Source of the DNA: Clostridia bacterium | GTDB lineage: Bacteria > Bacillota > Clostridia > Oscillospirales > CAG-272 | Assembly (NCBI GenBank): GCA_017403155.1 | Contig: JAFQOP010000007.1 | Span: 1 to 64,000 of the forward strand | DNA: 64,000 bases | Direction: 5' to 3' | Shown here: positions 13,797 through 21,790 of the stretch, one piece after another | How the letters are laid out: each line of letters opens with the position of its first letter | How positions within the stretch are numbered: position 1 is the first letter of the stretch | The notes under the pieces: generated by a model | What the model was told of the DNA's origin: nothing | The model's input: only the letters and a program-made list of their open reading frames with translations | Databases searched by the model: none | Program-made: the position numbers and the translations under genes

Positions 13797-14533
13797 GAAA
13801 ACCCGAATCGAACCGCTTGAATTACAAGGTGTCGGTTGACAGCCGATACATCAAACAGCAACGGTTTTTGCGCGAACTGTGCGAAAAGAACGGTTGGGTG
13901 TACTTCCGACCGAATTATCACGCGATGGATCGCGACTGCAACACCGTGATGATTTACAGACGCGAGGATGAGGAGTACAACAAGTCTCTTGAAGCGAGAG
14001 GCTTTGGAGAATTCTACATTGCAGGGCAGAGAGCGAATTCTTACAGAGATCCGTTCTTCACATTCGCAAACACCGACGTGAACGGTCGCGGAGACCTCAA
14101 TTTTGCCAACTTTGGCACGATTGACCTGCGCTGGACCAACTGGCAGACGAGGCTCGAAGGAGCCGTGAAGTTCTGTCTTGCGAAGAGAATTCAGAACGAC
14201 TACATCGCACTCTGCGGAGGAATCCTCTCGATAAGAGAGGCTGACGACACCTACAACGATTTCAACCGAAGCATCCTTGAAGCATACCGTATGAAGAACG
14301 GAGGAAAGGCATACATCGGTAGAGTAAACGGAGAAAAGGATGAGCCGATTCTCACAGAATACGTCGGGCAGATGGTTTACAATTTCGGATGCGATTTCGT
14401 AATTCCGACCGAGGATGCTGAGCTGGTCGCCCTCATCAAAAAGAAGAACGAAGACGGAGCCTCGATGGAAACGCTTCGAGCCATTCAGAGAAGAATTGAC
14501 AGCCTCAAAGGCGAACATTTCCATTGGGTATAA
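13793..14533 (+). CDS. Hypothetical island protein (246 aa)
   Basis: ATG 13793 follows AAGGAGGAGAAGCT. Arg/Tyr/Asp-rich alpha/beta protein with no Walker motif, metal cluster or membrane span. A Phe/Asn-rich middle (FTFANTDVNGRGDLNFANFGTIDLRW) looks like a compact beta domain, and the C-terminus is helical. One of the larger unrecognised proteins in the island. Confidence 0.65.
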   Translation: MRKPESNRLNYKVSVDSRYIKQQRFLRELCEKNGWVYFRPNYHAMDRDCNTVMIYRREDEEYNKSLEARGFGEFYIAGQRANSYRDPFFTFANTDVNGRGDLNFANFGTIDLRWTNWQTRLEGAVKFCLAKRIQNDYIALCGGILSIREADDTYNDFNRSILEAYRMKNGGKAYIGRVNGEKDEPILTEYVGQMVYNFGCDFVIPTEDAELVALIKKKNEDGASMETLRAIQRRIDSLKGEHFHWV

Positions 14534-14544
14534 CGGAGGTAGAT

Positions 14545-14967
14545 ATGGAAAGCTATCAGGATATGAGAAAGCGGCAGAGAGCCGAAACGGACGCATTCCC
14601 CTTGGGAGCCGCCATCACGCAAGAATCATTCGATGAGATGATGCGAAAGTGGGGGCTTGACCCGAGAAAAGATCTCGACAAGATTTGCAGAGTGCATAAC
14701 ATTATGTTTTGCCAAAAGAAAGATCTGCCCGCATTGAAAGAAATGCTGAACCGGCACATCGCAGAGATCGAGGAAGGAAAGAAGAATCCACAGTTCCTTT
14801 ACGAGATGTTTTATCAGGAACTCGCCGAGACCGAGTTCGGATACGACGGAGACAGCAGCCGAGCCCTCGATAATCTCGGATATACATACGAGCAGATCGA
14901 ATCCTCGCCCGAACTGAAAGAGGCGTTCGAAAAAGCAAAGGAAGCAATCAGAAATTGGGGGGACTGA
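14545..14967 (+). CDS. Hypothetical island protein (140 aa)
   Basis: ATG 14545 after AACGGAGGTAGAT. Helical protein whose C-terminal half (FLYEMFYQELAETEFGYDGDSSRALDNLGYT) follows a pattern I know from unnamed proteins of clostridial and other gut mobile elements. No catalytic motif. One base separates it from the next start codon. Confidence 0.65.
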   Translation: MESYQDMRKRQRAETDAFPLGAAITQESFDEMMRKWGLDPRKDLDKICRVHNIMFCQKKDLPALKEMLNRHIAEIEEGKKNPQFLYEMFYQELAETEFGYDGDSSRALDNLGYTYEQIESSPELKEAFEKAKEAIRNWGD

Positions 14968-14968
14968 A

Positions 14969-15583
14969 ATGGAAAACAGGGTGATCGAAGTCAAATTCAA
15001 GTGCAAGCAAGGAGCCGAGGACCTGTTCTATTCGCCTGAAACCAAAAGGGTGTATGCAAGACAGCCCGCGAACGTGGATGACATCGTGTTTTGGTACACC
15101 ACTTGCAAATGGAGTCAGGGGTACGAGGCGGATTGTCCTATCCGTGCCGGTATCACGATGAGGGTTCTCGATTACAAAGGAAAGGTTTGTTTCAGAGAAA
15201 CGCTCGAACCTGACACTTGGAACGGCGGAACATCAGCAAAGAAGAAAGGCAGGTTCTACGATGAAACCCTGAAGAAGCTCGCAAGATCGGTCGAGCGGCA
15301 GAATCGCCTGAAATCGTATGAGGATTGGAGCAAATGGCTATGCTCTCTCCAAGAGCAGTTCGGCAATAAAGACTATCGAGAAAACTGGTTGCATTGGCAC
15401 GTGTTTACCGTGAGCGATGAAAAGATTGCAGAATATGAGCTGCTCGACGGTCCTGCATACCTGTATAAGCAGACAAGAAAGCATAAGATTTGTGGCAAGG
15501 AGTGGGTTGAGTACGAAATCAGGAATAAGGACGACGACGTTCTCGCCATCTGCGGATTCAAATTCAGGGGAGGTTCGAAATGA
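14969..15583 (+). CDS. Hypothetical island protein (204 aa)
   Basis: GGGGGGACTGAA precedes ATG 14969. Lys/Trp-rich alpha/beta protein; several cysteines are spread out and do not form a cluster. Its last four bases overlap the next gene (ATGA). No family recognised. Confidence 0.65.
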   Translation: MENRVIEVKFKCKQGAEDLFYSPETKRVYARQPANVDDIVFWYTTCKWSQGYEADCPIRAGITMRVLDYKGKVCFRETLEPDTWNGGTSAKKKGRFYDETLKKLARSVERQNRLKSYEDWSKWLCSLQEQFGNKDYRENWLHWHVFTVSDEKIAEYELLDGPAYLYKQTRKHKICGKEWVEYEIRNKDDDVLAICGFKFRGGSK

Positions 15584-15738
15584 AAGCATACGACATAGAA
15601 TGGGAGACTGACGGCGCGGACGTTGACCTTCCGGCAGAGATCGAGATTCCTGAAGGAATGACCGACGAGGATGAGATTTCAGATTACCTATCGAATATGG
15701 TGGGTTTCCTCCACAAAGGCTTCTGCCTGACCGAATAA
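15580..15738 (+). CDS. Very small acidic island protein (52 aa)
   Basis: ATG 15580 is preceded by GGGGAGGTTCGAA. The acidic sequence YDIEWETDGADVDLP...DEDEISDYLSNMVGF follows a pattern shared by small unnamed proteins of clostridial mobile elements, which supports it despite its length. Last gene of the operon from promoter copy 3. Function unknown. Confidence 0.65.
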   Translation: MKAYDIEWETDGADVDLPAEIEIPEGMTDEDEISDYLSNMVGFLHKGFCLTE

Positions 15739-15742
15739 ACGA

Positions 15743-15816
15743 AAACAGATATTTTAGAAAATTTTTCGAAAAACTTTCTGAAAACCTATTGACTTAGGCG
15801 GTAGGTGTTGTAAGAT
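15743..15816 (+). promoter_or_regulatory. Island promoter module copy 4
   Basis: -35 TTGACT (15789-15794), 16-bp spacer, -10 TAAGAT (15811-15816). Nearly identical to copy 1, including the spacer TAGGCGGTAGGTxTTG and the downstream AAAGTAAAG. Confidence 0.85.
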
Positions 15817-15852
15817 AAAGTAAAGATAAATTACCTGAAAAGGAGAACGAAA

Positions 15853-16395
15853 ATGGCAAGCATTTACGACAACATCAAAACCCCGAAAGAGTTGGTAGAT
15901 ATGGTAAGATTGAGAGGACTCAGCACAGCCCTCGAAGACATCTGCAAGGCACAGGATATATTCGGAAGAGCTCCGATTTCCTCTTTGGTAGAACTCGCAA
16001 ATGACAACGGAAGAGTTGACGCCAATGGCAACCCGGACCCGAAGGGTTCTTGGAGCAAGGGCAGAGAGGGAGCACAGAAGACGTTTTATATGATCCTGTT
16101 CTCGATTTGGAACTGGGAGGAAGCGACTCGATTCTACAACGAGCATACGAATCCCGAATTCGAATCCCTCAGAAAGAAAGCATTGAGGCTCGGATCGGTA
16201 GAAGCAACCTTGCTTGGAACCGAAAACGAACTTCAGGAAACAAAGAAAACGCTCGTAGAAGCCGGAGCAACGGTCATCGAGCAGGATAAAAAGATAAGCA
16301 AGCTCGAAAAAGAAAACGCAGAGCAGGCTGACGAAATCATCAGATTGAAGGCAAAGCTCTACGATATGATGGAAAAGGTGAGCAAGGAGGGATGA
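15853..16395 (+). CDS. Island protein with C-terminal coiled coil (180 aa)
   Basis: AAAAGGAGAACGAA precedes ATG 15853. The N-terminal about 110 residues are a mostly helical domain with a conserved-looking GAQKTFYMILFSIWNWEEA segment. Residues about 125-177 are long charged heptads (ISKLEKENAEQADEIIRLKA), a probable dimeric coiled coil. First gene after promoter copy 4. Function unknown. Confidence 0.7.
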   Translation: MASIYDNIKTPKELVDMVRLRGLSTALEDICKAQDIFGRAPISSLVELANDNGRVDANGNPDPKGSWSKGREGAQKTFYMILFSIWNWEEATRFYNEHTNPEFESLRKKALRLGSVEATLLGTENELQETKKTLVEAGATVIEQDKKISKLEKENAEQADEIIRLKAKLYDMMEKVSKEG

Positions 16396-16398
16396 AAG

Positions 16399-16641
16399 AT
16401 GACGTTGATGGAAGCGTTAGTAGAAGCAGGCTATCCCGAAAGCGATATGTTCCATCATTACTCGGATCTGTATGTGTATCTCACACCTCTCACCAAGAGA
16501 GTCATTGATGATTGGTTCAAGAAGAGCGGGCTCAAAAGACACCTGTTTGTATCGACATTCACAGATCAGGTCACGGGCAAGAAGATGTATGACGTGGCTT
16601 TCCAGTACGACCCTTGGTGGTCGGGAGATAGGAGGATATAA
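16399..16641 (+). CDS. Small conserved-type island protein (80 aa)
   Basis: ATG 16399 after GGAGGGATGAAAG. The layout LVEAGYPESDMFHHYSDLYV...PLTKRVIDDWF...YDVAFQYDPWW is one I recognise from unnamed proteins of clostridial conjugative elements and phages; no activity is known. Overlaps the next start by one base (TAATG). Confidence 0.7.
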   Translation: MTLMEALVEAGYPESDMFHHYSDLYVYLTPLTKRVIDDWFKKSGLKRHLFVSTFTDQVTGKKMYDVAFQYDPWWSGDRRI

Positions 16642-16994
16642 TGAACGCAAAAGACCAGATATTCGAAATGGCAAAGCTCATCCAGCGCGGAGAGCAACTT
16701 CGTCAAAGAGGAGATCTCGATACGTCGGAATTTTCGACAGACGAAGCAATTCAGGTAGGAATCCAAAGACTCGCCGCCGCAAAGTTTCTGTTCAACCTTG
16801 GTTACAGACCTGCGGAGACGGTATCCATCGTTGAGGGCGGAATGGTAGTCGGAGTTTACACCGATAGTGAGCAGGTCAGCGCGAGAGTGCTTGACTTGGA
16901 TATTCCCCAAGGCGACGATGAAGACGAGGTTGAATACCGAGAACTGAGAACGGAAGCAGACAAGGTTTCGCATACGATGAAAAGAATCTGGTAA
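16641..16994 (+). CDS. Hypothetical island protein (117 aa)
   Basis: AGGAGGATATA precedes ATG 16641. Helical N-terminus followed by a beta-rich middle and an acidic C-terminal stretch (DIPQGDDEDEVEYRELRTEAD). No motif. A small terminator hairpin starts at its stop codon. Confidence 0.65.
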   Translation: MNAKDQIFEMAKLIQRGEQLRQRGDLDTSEFSTDEAIQVGIQRLAAAKFLFNLGYRPAETVSIVEGGMVVGVYTDSEQVSARVLDLDIPQGDDEDEVEYRELRTEADKVSHTMKRIW

Positions 16995-17016
16995 GCGGAT
17001 AGCCGCTTTTAATTTT
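16993..17016 (+). terminator. Short hairpin with T-run
   Basis: AAGCGG, loop atag, CCGCTT, then TTAATTTT. Followed by TTACCGATTGG and a new gene, as in the leader at 953-1022; probably a partial terminator inside the operon. Confidence 0.5.
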
Positions 17017-17060
17017 CGCCAGTCTTTACCGATTGGCTACATAGAAAGGAAGTATCGGAA

Positions 17061-17588
17061 ATGATTACTGAACAGGAATACGAAGACCGGCTCATTAAGC
17101 TCCATAAGAAAGCCGACGAGCTCGGAGCCAGCTTTGAGCACGAGCTGCGCGGCTGCAAGCATCTTCAGGACTTTTGGTACGGCGGGAAAAGCGTAGCCGA
17201 GATCAAGTATCGAGGATATGCGATATGCTTCGATGTGTGCGGCGTGATTCACGCAGTTCTTTATGACGGAGAGAACCCCGTGGCATACTTCGATAAGAAG
17301 AGTGAGGACGTCTCGTTTATAGATGACGACGAGGTTGTTGAAAAGCTCGTAGATGACGAAACGTATCTCCAAAAGGTCAGAAATGGCGACCTGATTTTTG
17401 GCAACAACAACTGGATAAATGTAGTCATCATCAAGTATCGAGGCGGCACGTGGGACGTGGTATCGGAACCTGAAGTAGCCGAAGGAACGAATCTGCTCGA
17501 TGAGATCGAAAGCGGCTTTGACGAATACGTTGCTCGCATCGACAAGCTCGTGGAGGAAGGAGGATCCGAAAATGAATCAGATGACTAA
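17061..17588 (+). CDS. Hypothetical island protein (175 aa)
   Basis: AAAGGAAGTATCGGAA precedes ATG 17061. Alpha/beta protein with a His-rich start and an acidic C-terminus. A central strand-turn-strand (AEIKYRGYAICFDVCGVIHAVLYDG) suggests a small beta domain. The leader (hairpin, TTACCGATTGG, AAGGA, CGGAAATG) copies that of the gene at 1022, so the two may be regulated alike. Confidence 0.65.
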   Translation: MITEQEYEDRLIKLHKKADELGASFEHELRGCKHLQDFWYGGKSVAEIKYRGYAICFDVCGVIHAVLYDGENPVAYFDKKSEDVSFIDDDEVVEKLVDDETYLQKVRNGDLIFGNNNWINVVIIKYRGGTWDVVSEPEVAEGTNLLDEIESGFDEYVARIDKLVEEGGSENESDD

Positions 17589-17778
17589 GGAAGAGTTCAA
17601 ACAGTATCTCAGGGACGAATACAACATCGCCCCTGAAGCGCACCGGCTCATCAGCAACATTCTCGATTTCGTTGAGAATCTCCCGCTTGATGAGGATGGT
17701 AAGTATCGCGCACTGACCGACCTGCTCGATTGCACCATCGGGCTCAGCGACAACGAGATCAAGGCGGTGGCGTTATGA
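17572..17778 (+). CDS. Small hypothetical island protein (68 aa)
   Basis: ATG 17572 follows GGAAGGAGGATCCG inside the end of the previous gene (17-base overlap). Helical acidic protein (EEFKQYLRDEYNIAPEAHRLISNILDF). Its stop overlaps the next ATG. No recognised family. Confidence 0.65.
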   Translation: MNQMTKEEFKQYLRDEYNIAPEAHRLISNILDFVENLPLDEDGKYRALTDLLDCTIGLSDNEIKAVAL

Positions 17779-18308
17779 AAGAAGTCATCAAACGGTACGA
17801 AGATACTATGGCTGAATTCAAAGCCAAGCGAAAAGTAGCCGAGGAGAAAAGAAATAAGAAGTTCGACAGAATGAACGAACTCGAAGCGAAGCTCGAAAGA
17901 GCAAAGGTTGCGGCACAGAAAGCAGACGAAGCGATGTACGCCATTCATTGCCCGTCTCTGTATGAGAACATCGTGGAGCCTCTCGCCAAGAGACTCGCAG
18001 AACATTTCGAAATGGAGTATGAGATATATGGTCCTTTCGGAATTGAGTGCGAAACAAGCATCTATCTTCGAAAGTATATGAAAGAAAGCATTTGCGACCA
18101 GAAAACGATTTCCATTACGCTTCGACCTGATTGGGAGAAGTTGTGGTTGTCCTATAACACGGGAGAAAAGATCAGCAGATACCCAAAGGGCTCGGTCGGT
18201 GATATGAACGGATACAACGACGTGTACGCTCCTCTCCCGGTCGAGTTCGAAGAGATCCTGAAGCTCGTAACCAACGATTTTGAAAAAGGAGAAGAAAGCA
18301 ATGGCTGA
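17775..18308 (+). CDS. Hypothetical island protein with N-terminal coiled coil (177 aa)
   Basis: ATGA junction with the preceding gene. Residues about 5-55 are Lys/Glu-rich heptads that should form a coiled coil. The remaining 120 residues look like a globular alpha/beta domain. Overlaps the next gene by 8 bases. Function unknown. Confidence 0.65.
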   Translation: MKEVIKRYEDTMAEFKAKRKVAEEKRNKKFDRMNELEAKLERAKVAAQKADEAMYAIHCPSLYENIVEPLAKRLAEHFEMEYEIYGPFGIECETSIYLRKYMKESICDQKTISITLRPDWEKLWLSYNTGEKISRYPKGSVGDMNGYNDVYAPLPVEFEEILKLVTNDFEKGEESNG

Positions 18309-18543
18309 AAGACAATGGATTCTTGGAGAGGATGTTTCGGAATATGACAGCCTCTTGGATGGCTTTACCTTTAACCAGCTCATCGTATCGCTTCATAGCG
18401 GAAGCGAGAAGGTGAATCCCAAGGAGGTTCGAAAGGTAGTAAAAGATATGCTCGAATCTCAGCTCGAAGATATGTGGTTCTTGGTAGAAAAGAATATGGA
18501 TGCCATCATCGAACGAGCGATGAAGAACAGGACGGTCGAATGA
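18301..18543 (+). CDS. Small hypothetical island protein (80 aa)
   Basis: GGAGAAGAAAGC precedes ATG 18301. Helical, acidic, with a leucine-rich second half (VRKVVKDMLESQLEDMWFLVEKNMDAIIERA). Overlaps neighbours on both sides. No motif. Confidence 0.6.
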   Translation: MAERQWILGEDVSEYDSLLDGFTFNQLIVSLHSGSEKVNPKEVRKVVKDMLESQLEDMWFLVEKNMDAIIERAMKNRTVE

Positions 18544-18755
18544 TTGTCAGGTACATCATCAAGGGTATGCCCGGCGTGGTTGGATTCCTCGACACAGGAA
18601 AGGCATTGAAGTCGTTCCAACCGCAGATCCGGGACGCCGGCTCGAAGCTATACGGCTTCGACCAAGAAAAGCTCGATGCTTACTACCGCAAGATTCTCGA
18701 AGAAGACAAAGCCGCAGGCAGAATCCTTTGGTACGAGATCTGCGAGGAAACGTAA
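18540..18755 (+). CDS. Small hypothetical island protein (71 aa)
   Basis: ATG 18540 overlaps the upstream stop (ATGA). Basic N-terminal strand (IVRYIIKGMPGVVGF) then a helical charged part. Ends one base into the next gene (TAATG). No recognised function. Confidence 0.55.
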   Translation: MIVRYIIKGMPGVVGFLDTGKALKSFQPQIRDAGSKLYGFDQEKLDAYYRKILEEDKAAGRILWYEICEET

Positions 18756-19039
18756 TGCCATCGAAGCAGATACACGCGAGAGCCAAACGCAACGAGCACC
18801 GATTGCTCAAATGCAAGAATTGCGGTTGCGAGTACATAGCATTGTCCCCTGAATATACACAGATATGTGTATCAGAAGAAAGACTGTTCTACAAAGCAAA
18901 AATGAAAACCGTCGTTGAGTGGTGGGCGATCTGCACACGAAAGGGTTGCGGAGACTGCTATCATTCGCTCTCGATGGAAGAAACTATCGAAAAATGGAAC
19001 GAAAGGCAGAGCGGAGGTCGCTCGAAGGTGAAGAAATGA
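18755..19039 (+). CDS. Zinc-binding island protein (94 aa)
   Basis: Cysteines C20, C23, C25, C38, C60, C65 and C68 (CKNCGC...C...CTRKGCGDC) suggest one or two zinc sites in a small ribbon fold, with a Lys/Arg-rich N-terminus. Start by TAATG coupling to the previous gene; overlaps the next one by 4 bases. Likely a nucleic-acid or protein adaptor, not further assignable. Confidence 0.7.
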   Translation: MPSKQIHARAKRNEHRLLKCKNCGCEYIALSPEYTQICVSEERLFYKAKMKTVVEWWAICTRKGCGDCYHSLSMEETIEKWNERQSGGRSKVKK

Positions 19040-19539
19040 GATATACAGTTTGCCCGGACTGCGGAGAGTACATTCCGGTTCTCTCGGCAGATAAAGACGA
19101 GCTCGGATGGCACACGTCTTGCCCGAAGTGCAAGGGATCGTTCGATATAGACATCGAGGATTATTTGCTCGAAGTCGGAGAAAGAGTCAGAACTTCGGAT
19201 GGCAAGGTTGGTTCGATAAAGGAATTCAGGATTCCTGAACCCCACGTTGATTTCGAAGAGGTGGTTTACTTCGTTCATTTTGGGATGAGCGGATACGGCA
19301 CGTTCTATCCGAGACACGAGCTGACACAGCCTGCGGATTGGAGGCTCACCAGAAGAGATCAGTACGGAGTTCAGAGAGAATGCCACTATCCGAGGAATCG
19401 AGAGTATGGAAACGTGTTTTGCACCAACTGCGTGGATAGAACGAAATGCAACGCAGACATCTTCGAACGCCTCGCACAGTATGAGGACACGGGATTGCTC
19501 CCGGAAGAAATTTTGAAAATGAAGGAGAAAATGGTATGA
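19036..19539 (+). CDS. Zinc-ribbon island protein (167 aa)
   Basis: C6/C9 and C29/C32 make an N-terminal zinc ribbon. The middle (about 50-95) is a beta-rich segment with HVDFEEVVYFVHF. A second Cys group near residues 119-142 and the closing RLAQYEDTGLLPEEILKMK are both typical of unnamed phage and conjugative-element proteins of Firmicutes. Coupled to neighbours by ATGA junctions. Confidence 0.7.
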   Translation: MRYTVCPDCGEYIPVLSADKDELGWHTSCPKCKGSFDIDIEDYLLEVGERVRTSDGKVGSIKEFRIPEPHVDFEEVVYFVHFGMSGYGTFYPRHELTQPADWRLTRRDQYGVQRECHYPRNREYGNVFCTNCVDRTKCNADIFERLAQYEDTGLLPEEILKMKEKMV

Positions 19540-20102
19540 GAGTGCAGCTCGAACTGAACCACTCCAAAACGGAAGCACATAACAAAAGGCTGACGGAACT
19601 CAAAGAACAGCATCCAGAAGTGTTCGGCGACGTCAAAACGGTAGGAGCGTTGAGAGACAGATTTGTTCCGTACGCAGAAATCACCTACGGAGACCTCACC
19701 GTTATTCAGCCCGATTACAGAAACGATTTCGAAGGAGTCTATGTTTGCGACCTGAACTCGAATCACATCATAGACTCTTTGACAGATTACAAAGAAAAGA
19801 AGAACCTCGATTCGCCGATTTACTGGTTGAATTACGGGGTATGTGATAACGCTTCTCAGGTGCTCGACCTTTACGACTCGCTTTGCGCTCAGAACAAAGA
19901 ATATATGGAGAATGGCAAGTTTGTCATACTCCTCGTTCCGATGATTAGAAGCAAACAGCCGGAAAGCGGAGGCTGGAGATGGCATAAGTGGGGACAGTAC
20001 ATCGGAAAATTCGAACCGAAATGCGAATATCTGTACGACGAAAAGGGCATCGACTATGTGTACTGCTTCGAGATCTTAGAAGTCGTAGAGTGTTGGAAAT
20101 AA
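19536..20102 (+). CDS. Hypothetical island protein (188 aa)
   Basis: ATGA overlap with the previous stop, AAGGAGAAAATG as ribosome site. Alpha/beta protein with Trp/Tyr-rich C-terminal half (SGGWRWHKWGQYIGKFEPKCEYLYDEKGIDYVYCF). No family recognised; no signal peptide or membrane span. Confidence 0.65.
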   Translation: MRVQLELNHSKTEAHNKRLTELKEQHPEVFGDVKTVGALRDRFVPYAEITYGDLTVIQPDYRNDFEGVYVCDLNSNHIIDSLTDYKEKKNLDSPIYWLNYGVCDNASQVLDLYDSLCAQNKEYMENGKFVILLVPMIRSKQPESGGWRWHKWGQYIGKFEPKCEYLYDEKGIDYVYCFEILEVVECWK

Positions 20103-20123
20103 TCGCTCAGCGAGGTGTCGGAT

Positions 20124-20288
20124 ATGTATGTAATAAGCAAAATGCCGGATAGTAAGGTGTGCTTCGGAGAGTGTATCGAAGACGGATTCTACGTCGAAGG
20201 CAAAAATTACTTCGAGGTGCAAGAAAAGCTCGAAAAGCACGAGGCGGAAAAGGAGAACAGAAATGACAAGGCTCACGATCAGAAATAG
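20124..20288 (+). CDS. Very small island protein (54 aa)
   Basis: CAGCGAGGTGTCGGAT precedes ATG 20124. The product starts with a short beta strand and ends in a Lys/Glu helix. The 3' end overlaps the next gene by 26 bases. Less certain than its neighbours because the ribosome site is weak. Confidence 0.5.
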   Translation: MYVISKMPDSKVCFGECIEDGFYVEGKNYFEVQEKLEKHEAEKENRNDKAHDQK

Positions 20289-20580
20289 TGACGGCTCGGT
20301 ATCACAGCCGACTCACTCCACCTTCGAAAAGGTGTTCAATAAGCTCGCTGAATACGAAGATCTCGGCAAGACGCCCGAAGAGCTGAGAAAGATTCTTTTG
20401 AGATACAAGGTTTTGGAGTTCAATGCCAAAATCAAAGAGCTCGAAAGTAAAGGCTTTCGATCAGGAGGGTATGATATGCAGACGAGAGAAACAGCCATCG
20501 TCAAGGAGGGAGATGCTCCACACAAAAACGAGATAGTCGGATATATGGACGATGACCTCAACATAAGGTGGATAAAGTAA
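20263..20580 (+). CDS. Small hypothetical island protein (105 aa)
   Basis: AAAAGGAGAACAGAA precedes ATG 20263. Contains KLAEYEDLGKTPEEL, a helical module common in phage and conjugative-element proteins of Firmicutes (variants occur here at 19036 and 20944). C-terminal part ends in a beta segment. Function of the module is unknown. Confidence 0.7.
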   Translation: MTRLTIRNSDGSVSQPTHSTFEKVFNKLAEYEDLGKTPEELRKILLRYKVLEFNAKIKELESKGFRSGGYDMQTRETAIVKEGDAPHKNEIVGYMDDDLNIRWIK

Positions 20581-20600
20581 TCCGAAAAGGAGGAAAGGAA

Positions 20601-20960
20601 ATGGCAAGAGGGAGACAGCAGAAATGGGTTTGCCTCGACTGCAAGCAGGAGTTTTCCGTTCAGGGTAACAAGCCGAAGCTGTGTTGCTCTTGCGGCTCCG
20701 AAAATATAGGCAGAGCTCCGAGTTATGACCTCGCCATTGGATTCTCCCAAAAGCGAGAAGAGCTCGACCGGCTCATACCGGAACTGAATGAATCCTACCG
20801 TCGTTTCGCAGAAGCCAAGGAACGATATGATGTCATTATGTCGTACTGGGCTCAGCAGAAGCGACGCGGATATATAACCCAAGAGGAATATGATATGTAC
20901 GCTTCCTTGTTCGAGGGAGCGACAAAGAAGAAAGGAGAAAACGATGAATCTTGTAACTGA
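20601..20960 (+). CDS. Zinc-ribbon island protein (119 aa)
   Basis: ATG 20601 after AAAGGAGGAAAGGAA. CLDC (C11/C14) and CCSCGS (C28, C29, C31) form a rubredoxin-like zinc ribbon. The rest is a long helix (about residues 48-95) and a Lys-rich tail. Probably nucleic-acid or protein binding. Overlaps the next gene by 17 bases. Confidence 0.7.
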   Translation: MARGRQQKWVCLDCKQEFSVQGNKPKLCCSCGSENIGRAPSYDLAIGFSQKREELDRLIPELNESYRRFAEAKERYDVIMSYWAQQKRRGYITQEEYDMYASLFEGATKKKGENDESCN

Positions 20961-21354
20961 TAACCCCGAAACCAACGTAAGCAATGCCCTGAATATGTTC
21001 TACGTCAAAGATCAGCAGACCTTTGTGAGAGGATATGGCGAGAACGGTCAGGACATCGACCTGATTGATTTTGTGAAGCGCATTGCCAAGCGGCAGAGAA
21101 TCCCAATGCAGAAAAAGGACGCACACGAGGTAGCAGAATATCTCACGGACGTTCTGTTCGACTGCGAGCCTGAAAGCAAAGAGGGGTTGCTCGGTCTATT
21201 CTTTACTGCGGCGTGGGCTTTTGCAGAGATCAGGGAACGCCTGAAGGAGTACGAAGCATCAGGACTCGAACCGAATCAGGTGTCAAAAATGATGATTCCT
21301 TTGGATGAGGTCAAGGAGACCATCGAAAAATCGGAAAGTGAGGATACAGAGTGA
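20944..21354 (+). CDS. Hypothetical island protein (136 aa)
   Basis: AAGAAAGGAGAAAACG precedes ATG 20944. Ends in a helical module (RERLKEYEASGLEPNQV) of the same kind as in 20263 and 19036. The start LVTDNPETNVSNALNMFYVKD matches a pattern I know from unnamed clostridial mobile-element proteins. Overlaps the next GTG by 4 bases. Confidence 0.7.
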   Translation: MNLVTDNPETNVSNALNMFYVKDQQTFVRGYGENGQDIDLIDFVKRIAKRQRIPMQKKDAHEVAEYLTDVLFDCEPESKEGLLGLFFTAAWAFAEIRERLKEYEASGLEPNQVSKMMIPLDEVKETIEKSESEDTE

Positions 21355-21614
21355 ACTACTACGCAGTTTACGACGCAAAGACTGGCATTTTGCTTGCAGA
21401 GGGCAACGCCGTCGAATGCAGACGCAAGCTGAAATGTTCAAGTCTGGATACTTTCTATGCTTTGGTGAACAGAGCCAAGCGCGGAATCAATAAGAAATAC
21501 AGGGTAGTCATCAAAAAGGGCGGAGAGGTTGATTACCCTGTCCTCGGAAAGAATGACCCGATATACGCGATGAAAGGTGGTAAAAAAGATGAGCCTGATA
21601 GCAAAAGTGAATAA
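21351..21614 (+). CDS. Small phage-type hypothetical protein (87 aa)
   Basis: GTG start at 21351 overlapping the upstream stop (GTGA). YYAVYDAKTGILLAEGNAVECRRKL followed by a short helix and a basic strand resembles small unnamed phage proteins that combine an Ala/Glu-type N-terminal hairpin with an HTH-like helix (SSLDTFYALVNRAKRG). DNA binding is possible. Overlaps the next gene by 26 bases. Confidence 0.65.
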   Translation: MNYYAVYDAKTGILLAEGNAVECRRKLKCSSLDTFYALVNRAKRGINKKYRVVIKKGGEVDYPVLGKNDPIYAMKGGKKDEPDSKSE

Positions 21615-21786
21615 CGTATCCGAAGCCCTCGCAGTGATTCAGGCGAGAATCGCCGCAAGGCCCGAAATGCAAGCGGAGATGCAGAAGCTCGTCACATTCT
21701 TTGCAGAGTGGTACGGTGAGAACACCAAACTGTACGCCAAGCTCTTCGATGAGGAGCTGACTAAATTTTTGAATGAAAGTAGGTAA
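21589..21786 (+). CDS. Small helical island protein (65 aa)
   Basis: ATG 21589 follows GAAAGGTGGTAAAAA. Fully helical, Ala/Glu-rich sequence. Ends 4 bases before the next ATG. No function recognised. Confidence 0.6.
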   Translation: MSLIAKVNNVSEALAVIQARIAARPEMQAEMQKLVTFFAEWYGENTKLYAKLFDEELTKFLNESR

Positions 21787-21790
21787 CACA

